Below are positions 14,907 through 20,897 of a stretch of 20,897 nucleotides of DNA, in pieces. The notes beneath the pieces are model-generated. The model ran no database searches. It was given only the letters and a program-made list of their open reading frames with translations, and was not told the origin of the DNA. The position numbers were made by a program, and so were the translations under genes. Positions within the stretch are counted from its first letter, which is position 1. Every line of letters starts with the position of its first letter. This stretch comes from JAVJPJ01 sp040217295 (GTDB lineage: Bacteria > Pseudomonadota > Alphaproteobacteria > Rhodobacterales > Rhodobacteraceae). The stretch spans positions 1 through 20,897 of the forward strand of contig CAYWTM010000055.1 in assembly GCA_964460185.1 (NCBI GenBank), given 5' to 3'.

Positions 14907-15689
14907 CTAATATCTCGCCTGCCGGAACAAACGCTCGCCTGCCAGCCCCAACAGCAGCAATCCCGCCCCCACACCGACCGGATACCAGACATCAAGGAGC
15001 GTGGAATTGTAGTTCGGATAGAACCCGTGCCGGAACCATTCGACAAGGTGCAGGACAGGGTTCCATTGCAGAAGGTCGCGGACCTGAGGCGGGAGTTGGC
15101 TCGGGACATAGAAGATGCCAGAGATGAAGAACAGGGGCCGGGTCAGGATCTTTTCGATCTGGGTCCAGGTGTCCCAGAGCGATGCGATGACCGCATTGAG
15201 CGTGCCAAAGCCGAGGCCCAGCAGGAAGGTCGCGAGGAAAGCCAGAATGACATGTTCGGGATGCGCAGGCAGTGGCGCTAGGTTCAGGGCAAGCAGCGCC
15301 GTGTAGAAGACGGCCATGATCACCACATACGTAGCTGCCACCAGTACGGCCCGGGCGATCAGCGTATCGACGTCCTTGATGATCGGATATGTCAACAGGG
15401 CCCGGTTGGCATCAAAGACCGTCATGAGCTTGTTCGACAGTTCATTGAAAAACTGCAGCGTGAGGATACCCGTCGCGAAAAACAGGGCCAGGCTGGACCC
15501 GAAGGGGGGCTGACGGCCGATCATGCTGAAGAGGAACACCAGCAAGCCTACACCGACTGTCGGTGTGATGATTGCCCAGACATAGCCGAATGGGGATGTC
15601 CCAAAAGTCGCGCGGGTTTCGCGCAAAACAAGGCTGGCGATCACGCGCAGTTGCAGCGACAGAAGCTCCGTCGTGCTGACCAGTTTCAT
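14907..15689 (-). CDS. kpsM: Capsule polysaccharide export permease, KpsM-like (ABC-2)
   Basis: The membrane subunit of the polysaccharide ABC exporter. The 260-residue protein has about six transmembrane helices. It also has the ABC-2 family landmarks: RVIASLVLRETRATFGTSPF near the N-terminus, FGYVWAIITPTVGVGLLVFL, and the C-terminal signature PLFFISGIFYVPSQLPPQVR followed by DLLQWNPVLHLVEWFRHGFY. The ATG at 15689 overlaps the kpsE-like stop by four bases (ATGA); the frame runs further upstream but into the neighbour. The stop abuts the kpsT start. Pairing with the adjacent KpsT-like ATPase is expected. Confidence 0.92.
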   Translation of the reverse strand: MKLVSTTELLSLQLRVIASLVLRETRATFGTSPFGYVWAIITPTVGVGLLVFLFSMIGRQPPFGSSLALFFATGILTLQFFNELSNKLMTVFDANRALLTYPIIKDVDTLIARAVLVAATYVVIMAVFYTALLALNLAPLPAHPEHVILAFLATFLLGLGFGTLNAVIASLWDTWTQIEKILTRPLFFISGIFYVPSQLPPQVRDLLQWNPVLHLVEWFRHGFYPNYNSTLLDVWYPVGVGAGLLLLGLAGERLFRQARY

Positions 15690-16891
15690 GTCAGATGGTC
15701 CCGCACGGAATATGTCATCAGCGCACCGATCCCCCATGCGGCCACCAATGCGAAGCCAAGGATCAGAAGGTTGCGCAAGCTACGCGGGTATTGTGCGGAT
15801 TCAGGTGCCTGCGGTCGCAAATGAATGGCAAGGTAGCGTTGTTGCCGGTCGGCATCCCTCCGCGCCTGCTCGAGCGACGCCAGAGCCGATGCGTAGGCCT
15901 GTTGAGCCAGGCTTCGCTCGACCTCCAGTTCCTCGTAGAGCGCCAGCTGCTGGCTGACAGCGCTGACGCCGCTTTCCCCAAGAACCTCGCTGCCGATCGC
16001 CTCGCGACGTTCAACGATCTGGGCGGCGAGAGCCTCCGAGTTGCGTCGCAGCGCCGTTAGGCTGGGCGCGTTTTCATCGAGGGTCTGGCGCAAGGCGGCA
16101 ATGCGGGCGTTGACGTCGATGAGACGTGCTTCAAGGTTTGCGATCAGCTCGATCTCGAGCGCGGCACTTGCAGAGGGGTCGACGGATTGCTCGGACGCGC
16201 GGAAATCGCGGATTGCGCTGAGTGCCTGCCGCAAGCGAGCCTCCTGAAGCTCCACTTCTTCCCGTGCAAACCGAAGCGCGTCGCTTCGTGCATTCGCGGA
16301 GAGTTCATTCACCAAGGTTTGGGTCAGGCGCAGAACCGCCGCTGCGATTTCTTGCGCATGTTCCGGGCTAAGGGATTGAACCTCGAACTCGATGATCCCG
16401 GAGGTCGGGTCGAATTGGGTGTGGATGCGCCTGTTCCAGTACCGGAGGAAATCCTCGACCGTCGCATCGGAATCGAGCCGCGACAGCGGATCAACGTCAC
16501 GCGACGCATAGACGCCACGCAGATCAAGTTCGAGATCCACCGCCTCCAGAAGTTCGCGACTTCCGAGGTAGCTGAGGACGATGTAGGAGTCCGATGTCGT
16601 TGAGCCGGTGCTGGCAAGGCCGGTCAAGGCGCCAATCCCGTCGATCCCGGCGTTGGTATCGATGCCGCGGATAGAGAAGCCTGCACCGGCCGCGTAGCGG
16701 TCCGTGGCGACGGTCGAGTAGTAGAGCGTAGCAGCAATGAGCGGCAGCACCGCGAACAGGAGGAACGACACCAGTAACCTGCTGGGGCGGCGTTTATCCT
16801 GCCGATCGCCGTGGTCGGCCGCCGCCGAGTTGCCCAGCGTGAGCACCTTGCCCTTTGAAACCGACTGCTCGTCGTTCTTGGCACTGGTCAT
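15686..16891 (-). CDS. kpsE: Capsule polysaccharide export inner-membrane protein, KpsE-like
   Basis: A polysaccharide co-polymerase-type (PCP-3) protein that links the ABC exporter to the outer-membrane channel. The 401-residue product has a cytoplasmic basic N-terminus, TM1 at ~36-56 (RLLVSFLLFAVLPLIAATLY) and a long periplasmic region with coiled-coil helices (~170-350, including ARLIDVNARIAALRQTLDEN). TM2 follows near the C-terminus (LLILGFALVAAWGIGALMTY). No tyrosine-kinase domain follows, as expected for KpsE/CtrB/BexC. The ATG at 16891 overlaps the kpsC stop by four bases and follows AAGGGA. Its coupling to the permease by ATGA indicates stoichiometric production. Confidence 0.9.
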   Translation of the reverse strand: MTSAKNDEQSVSKGKVLTLGNSAAADHGDRQDKRRPSRLLVSFLLFAVLPLIAATLYYSTVATDRYAAGAGFSIRGIDTNAGIDGIGALTGLASTGSTTSDSYIVLSYLGSRELLEAVDLELDLRGVYASRDVDPLSRLDSDATVEDFLRYWNRRIHTQFDPTSGIIEFEVQSLSPEHAQEIAAAVLRLTQTLVNELSANARSDALRFAREEVELQEARLRQALSAIRDFRASEQSVDPSASAALEIELIANLEARLIDVNARIAALRQTLDENAPSLTALRRNSEALAAQIVERREAIGSEVLGESGVSAVSQQLALYEELEVERSLAQQAYASALASLEQARRDADRQQRYLAIHLRPQAPESAQYPRSLRNLLILGFALVAAWGIGALMTYSVRDHLT

Positions 16892-18996
16892 CGTGTGTTT
16901 CCCTTGAGCTTCAGCCAGGCCAGAATGGTGACCCGCAAGATTTTGCGATGCAGACTCCGACGCTGAGGGCCGCCGTTTGCGAGGGCAGCAAGTTGTTCTA
17001 CCGCATGTTCGGGCTCGATGAAGCAATCCCGTTCATAGCTGAAATAGCGCGGGTAGGCGATCAGGGCCCCATGGACTATTTCGGCTACCGCCAATCGTCG
17101 CGTCCTGCGGGGGCACGGTATCCTGTCTTCCGTCAGCCCCCAGCCCGCATAAAAGGGGAGACCGTGGCAGACGACCTTCACACCCCGGATCAGCGCCTCG
17201 AAGCCCAACAGCGAAGTCATCGTGTGCACTTCATCGATCTGCCCCAGAAGCTGACCCAAAGACACTGGTCGCGTCAGGACCTCATCGGCGAAAGCCTGCG
17301 CGGCCTGCTCTCCATCACCTTGGCGGCGGAGGCCGGCCAAGACATCGGGGTGCGGCTTGTAGACGATATGGGCGGATGGGTTTTCCTGCCTGACGCGGCT
17401 GAGAAGCTCGATATTGGACCGGACCTTTGGCGAGCCGAGCCGGATCGACGCGTCCGTTTCGACCTGGCCGACAACGAGAATGACCGGGCCTGGCTGGTTT
17501 GGTCGATGCCAAGCCTGATGACCCAAGTTGTATTTTGTCAGGTCAAGCTCAATGATCCTGTCACGCAATTCCTCCGCACGCCGGACGGCCGCCTCGTCCA
17601 GCGCCTGCGTTGCGAGTATGTGCTCCAACCGCGAAGGGCGTGTGGCGTCGTAGTAAATTCCGATATCATCAATGACCAACGACAGCGGCCGCACGAGGTC
17701 GGCGCCAAGACCCGAGGAACGCAGGAAGCCATCCTCGATCCGCAAGATGGTCGAGTTCGACGGGAGCGCCGGCGCCGCGGCGCTGCCCCACAGGGCGATT
17801 ACGGGCAAAGACTGCGATGGAGACACGGAAGGGAGCGTTTTCGCGAAAACCACATCGGAGCCTTGAAGAAAGTGCCTAATGAAGGACCGCTTCCAGCGCG
17901 AGAATCCGAGGGCCGCAACATGCCGGGGAAATTCTTGCCTTTTCCGGCGCTGCAATCCGACATGTGCAAAAGCGCGCTCGGGTTCGCAGAGGGTCATGGT
18001 GACAGGGTCGATGTAGCGGGGATATTTGACGAGTGACGCATGAACGAGTTGCTCGAGCGTCACAGGCTTGCGCCTCTCCGGTGGGGGAAGTTCATCATCC
18101 GTCAGACCCCAGCCCGCATAGAAGGGCATCCCGAAGCAGTGGACGCGTTTGCCCCAGAGGAGCGCCTCAAACCCCATTTGCGACGTGACGGTGTAAACGG
18201 CATCGGCATGTTCGATCAGCCTCGAGGGGTGGCAAGGGTCCGAGATGACCCTGACGCGTTCGTTCGCTGCGACTGCCGCGAGGTCGAAATGCCCCGTCTT
18301 GCCGTTTGTGACCACGTCAGGGTGAATTTTCAGAATGATGGTATGCTCAGGGTATGCGGCAAGGGCAGCCTGCAGCATGCGCGTAAAACTCTGCGCATCA
18401 GCGCCACCATGGCGAATGGATGCATCACCAAAGGTCTGATCGCACACCAGAATGTAGAGGCTTGGCAAAGGCGCTGAGACATCGCGCTCGGCGTTATACT
18501 TGGAAAGGCACTCCGCGCGCCACATCGCGATGACGCGGCGCGCTTGGGCGAACTCGCCTGGCGAGAGCGCCTTTTGGGCGAGATTTTCAAGATCGGAGGG
18601 CTCGGCGCAGTCATAGTAGATGCCGTTGCCGTCTAGCACGAGAGATAAGATCGGATCATCGCGTCCGACGGACCGCAGAAACCCATCCTCTACGAGAAGA
18701 AAAGTCCGACCGTGATGCTCAGCCAATGACTTGGCGCGCCGACCGGACCATTTCCGTCCCCAACCGAGGATTGTGTTTCCCTTCAAGGGCAGAAGCCGAC
18801 TGTAAAAGACGGGGCGGTCCCTCAGAACAGTCGATAGTGGCTGGAATCGCGCCAACAGCAGGCTGGTGCACGCATAGCCGCTGTTCTGCGATGCCATCGC
18901 CGTCCGGAAGCATTGCCGGCACCATGAAGGCGCAGACACAAGGCGGGCCTGCCATTTCGGCGACAGGAGCGACAGGCGTGGAAAGATATCAGCCAT
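16888..18996 (-). CDS. kpsC: Dual beta-Kdo transferase, KpsC-like
   Basis: KpsC makes the poly-Kdo linker that joins Group 2 capsules to their lipid anchor, using two Kdo-transferase modules (GT99 and GT107 in CAZy). The 702-residue protein shows two tandem repeats of the same domain plan. Each has an EDGFLRS motif, then IGIYYD or NGIYYD, then xDASIR (CDQTFGDASIR; VGQVETDASIR), then HPDV (IHPDV; PHPDV), then TSxxGFEALxxGxxVxCxGxPFYAGWGLT. Both copies appear intact, as in full-length KpsC. The ATG at 18996 lies inside the end of the GT2 gene (8-bp overlap) with no strong ribosome-binding site. kpsS, which would start the linker, is not in the window. Confidence 0.92.
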   Translation of the reverse strand: MADIFPRLSLLSPKWQARLVSAPSWCRQCFRTAMASQNSGYACTSLLLARFQPLSTVLRDRPVFYSRLLPLKGNTILGWGRKWSGRRAKSLAEHHGRTFLLVEDGFLRSVGRDDPILSLVLDGNGIYYDCAEPSDLENLAQKALSPGEFAQARRVIAMWRAECLSKYNAERDVSAPLPSLYILVCDQTFGDASIRHGGADAQSFTRMLQAALAAYPEHTIILKIHPDVVTNGKTGHFDLAAVAANERVRVISDPCHPSRLIEHADAVYTVTSQMGFEALLWGKRVHCFGMPFYAGWGLTDDELPPPERRKPVTLEQLVHASLVKYPRYIDPVTMTLCEPERAFAHVGLQRRKRQEFPRHVAALGFSRWKRSFIRHFLQGSDVVFAKTLPSVSPSQSLPVIALWGSAAAPALPSNSTILRIEDGFLRSSGLGADLVRPLSLVIDDIGIYYDATRPSRLEHILATQALDEAAVRRAEELRDRIIELDLTKYNLGHQAWHRPNQPGPVILVVGQVETDASIRLGSPKVRSNIELLSRVRQENPSAHIVYKPHPDVLAGLRRQGDGEQAAQAFADEVLTRPVSLGQLLGQIDEVHTMTSLLGFEALIRGVKVVCHGLPFYAGWGLTEDRIPCPRRTRRLAVAEIVHGALIAYPRYFSYERDCFIEPEHAVEQLAALANGGPQRRSLHRKILRVTILAWLKLKGNTR

Positions 18997-20371
18997 TCAA
19001 TCGACAGCCCGATCTTTGCAGCCAACGCCGCGTGTAGGTTTCGGTGTAGGCAATCCGACGAGGGTCGTTTGGCTTCCCCAGTCCACCTGTCGAAACGGAG
19101 GCCGTCAAAGATCCAGAGCGGTCGGCCGCAAAGCTTAGGGGAAGCCGCAAACGAACCCATTGATCCTTTGGAAAGCTGTTGCGGAGGCGAAAGAGGTATT
19201 CGCTATCCGCGCCGTATCTCTCTTCCTCCCAATAGCCGCACTCATGAATAACCAACTCACGACGAAACAAGAGCGAACTGGTGTTCATGCGCTGCAATGG
19301 ATAGATTTCCCTGCGGGCGAACATACCATCAGCCGAAACTCTCACCATGTCGGAAATCGAAAACACAAGACGCTCATCTTGCAACAACGGAAACACTTGC
19401 CGCTCGATCTTCTGAGCATGCGCAAAATCATCCGCGTCATGAACTGTCACAAACTGCCCGACAGATTCCCTCAAACCAGCATTTCGCGCGGCATAGGCTC
19501 CCCTGTTGAGGGCGGAATCCAGCACGCGAACACGTGGATCCTCTATCGCAAGCTCATTGGCTATCTGCTGGGTTCTGTCCCTGGAACCATCATTGACAAT
19601 GATGATCTCAAGGTTGCGGTAGCTTTGCTCGAGCAACGAAGACACACTGGTCCTGAGGGAGGTCTCAGCATTGAAGGCCGGCACGATAATCGAAACCAGA
19701 GGGCCGTCATGCGAAGTATGCTCGTTCTCACTGCGCAACATATCCAGTCGAAAGACTGATGCGCCATCAGCAAGATGGACCGCTGACAAACCGAATTCGA
19801 AAAGCTGTCGGTTCACTGCCACCACCGCTTCTCCAACGGTCGCACTCAAATTTGCCTTTAGAAAGAAATGCCCTGCCACGATATCTGGGCGTGTGGGGCG
19901 CGCGGTCTCTCGAAAGACCTTTTGCGCCAAGACTTGCTGTTCCAGCGCAAGATAGACTGCGGCGCGAAAATCAGCCGTGGCCGGAAGACCCGCAAGGAGC
20001 TTAAGCGCAAGGGAAGGATTGAACCTGACTATACCCCGCGCCGCCTCAATTGCATATCGTGGCTTTCGGCACAGCGTAGTCATGTGCTTTTCAACGAAAC
20101 TTTCGCAACTCTCAAAGCGCCCTGTCACGGCCAGCGAGACAGAAATCGCAACGAGTTCCCGAACAGTTCTGGGAACATCCTCCTCAGCGCAATCGACCAC
20201 AATTTGATAACATCCCAACCGATACCAAGCGTAGATACAAGTCGAGTTTCCGGCAGAATCTGACGAGCCATATTTTCGAAGGACACCAAGAAAATCATGC
20301 CGTCGCAATGCAGCATGAGCCTCAAGGGATCTTCGGATTCGATCTGGAAGAATGGAAAAGTTGAAACCCAT
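18989..20371 (-). CDS. GT2-family glycosyltransferase with a long N-terminal extension
   Basis: A 460-residue cytoplasmic protein. The GT-A domain begins near residue 228 with PLVSIIVPAFNAETSLRTSV, continues EIIIVNDGSRDRT, and has the metal-binding DxD region VHDADDF. The acceptor region includes YGADSEYLFRLR. The first ~225 residues are helical, lack any motif I recognise, and are absent from minimal GT2 enzymes. It probably adds a sugar to the capsule or its linker; donor and acceptor are unknown. The ATG at 20371 overlaps the upstream stop codon as TGATG; a GTG one codon earlier is possible. Composition is AT-richer than the housekeeping genes, common for polysaccharide loci. Confidence 0.88.
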   Translation of the reverse strand: MGFNFSILPDRIRRSLEAHAALRRHDFLGVLRKYGSSDSAGNSTCIYAWYRLGCYQIVVDCAEEDVPRTVRELVAISVSLAVTGRFESCESFVEKHMTTLCRKPRYAIEAARGIVRFNPSLALKLLAGLPATADFRAAVYLALEQQVLAQKVFRETARPTRPDIVAGHFFLKANLSATVGEAVVAVNRQLFEFGLSAVHLADGASVFRLDMLRSENEHTSHDGPLVSIIVPAFNAETSLRTSVSSLLEQSYRNLEIIIVNDGSRDRTQQIANELAIEDPRVRVLDSALNRGAYAARNAGLRESVGQFVTVHDADDFAHAQKIERQVFPLLQDERLVFSISDMVRVSADGMFARREIYPLQRMNTSSLLFRRELVIHECGYWEEERYGADSEYLFRLRNSFPKDQWVRLRLPLSFAADRSGSLTASVSTGGLGKPNDPRRIAYTETYTRRWLQRSGCRLNG

Positions 20372-20897
20372 CACAAGCCCGGACGCAATCGATAGTAAAT
20401 CCTTGCTGCAGTCGACTTAGAGTCAGAAAAATATTCAACTCGGTTTCGTGAATACTTTCTGAGCTTTCTCTCACTGCGAACCAGCTTCTCAACCAACCAT
20501 TTTTCAAAAGGTCTTTGCTTTCTTTCATTTTCAGCTTTAATGCCTTCAAGCATTCTCGTAAGCGTGGCGGTTTCCTCGAAACGGAGTCTGCGCTCATTGG
20601 CGACTTCGGTCTTGGATTTTGTCTCCGTCTGCTTGATTCGTGTTTCAGCGGCCTCAAGTTTTGCGGTAAGCGCTGTATTCTGTGACATAAGGTTCGCCAC
20701 TTCTTCGCGCAAATCCTCGGCCATGCGTGTAAGGGCAGCAGTTTCGGAAAAGCGTGTTGCTCGTTCAGACTCCAACAACGCTTGAAGCGAAGTTTTGGAG
20801 ATTTCGACCTCGGCCAGCGCACGCTCGTGGGCCTCCTCCAGAGCAAGGCGCGCTTCCTCAGCCGCAGCGACCTGCTCGCGCAGACCGTCTGCCTCGG
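20371..20897 (-). CDS. Coiled-coil protein, 5' end outside the window
   Basis: Only the last ~175 codons are visible; the frame is open to the right edge. The visible part is an almost continuous charged coiled coil (EARLALEEAHERALAEVEIS, ATRFSETAALTRMAEDLREE, LRFEETATLTRMLEGIKAEN). The repeated phrase RFxETAxLTRM suggests an internal repeat about 50 residues long. The C-terminal ~40 residues are basic and aromatic (KYSRNRVEYFSDSKSTAARI). Its stop overlaps the GT2 start (TGATG), so it belongs to the capsule operon. Such proteins could organise the synthesis complex or act as a chain-length ruler; both ideas are inference. The missing N-terminal part may hold a catalytic domain. Confidence 0.75.
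   Translation of the reverse strand, partial: EADGLREQVAAAEEARLALEEAHERALAEVEISKTSLQALLESERATRFSETAALTRMAEDLREEVANLMSQNTALTAKLEAAETRIKQTETKSKTEVANERRLRFEETATLTRMLEGIKAENERKQRPFEKWLVEKLVRSERKLRKYSRNRVEYFSDSKSTAARIYYRLRPGL

Noticed and set aside
1..20897. CRISPR arrays, toxin-antitoxin pairs, restriction or other defence genes
   Set aside because: No regularly spaced repeats and no frames with such domains were seen on either strand.

Overview
The window looks like chromosomal DNA of a Rhodobacteraceae/Roseobacter-group alphaproteobacterium. The support is the high GC, the GC-rich third codon positions, the zapA - coiled-coil gene - transketolase cluster, and protein sequences that read like that family throughout. 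This placement rests on recognition by eye; no search was run.

Layout: (1) 1-5546 is housekeeping: a DUF2199 protein cut by the left edge, a solitary biotin transporter (bioY), a divergent SDR oxidoreductase, the division protein ZapA with an overlapping coiled-coil gene, and transketolase (tkt). A double palindrome closes tkt against the convergent purine genes. (2) 5547-7761, minus strand, holds the purM-purN pair behind a small membrane protein. (3) 7835-9983 is an accessory patch: a CAU-anticodon tRNA that reads as tRNA-Ile2, a decayed IS1380-type transposase, and two small exported proteins (cupin and allene-oxide-cyclase-like barrel) bracketed by two diverged copies of a roughly 67-bp direct repeat. 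(4) 9984-12204 holds an EnvZ-like histidine kinase with no response regulator in view, divergent from an MBL-fold hydrolase. (5) 12274-14127 has tRNA-Asn followed by an AT-richer islet with one exported ClpP/SDH-fold protein. (6) 14128-20897, minus strand, is a tightly overlapping capsule-type (Group 2, ABC-dependent) operon: coiled-coil protein (cut by the right edge), GT2 glycosyltransferase, KpsC-like dual Kdo transferase, KpsE-like, KpsM-like and KpsT-like export proteins. It ends in a short stub that looks like the start of another GT2 gene, truncated where the AT-rich islet begins.

Working together: the capsule genes would build the poly-Kdo linker (KpsC), extend a glycan (GT2) and export it (KpsE/M/T). 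No kpsS, kpsD, kpsF or kpsU is visible, so the rest of the locus must lie to the right or elsewhere. The purM/purN pair supplies two consecutive-pathway purine enzymes through a 4-bp overlap. I found no CRISPR array, no intact transposon and no convincing new defence system. The most unusual places are the tRNA-Asn islet with the truncated capsule gene and the repeat-bracketed pair of exported proteins.
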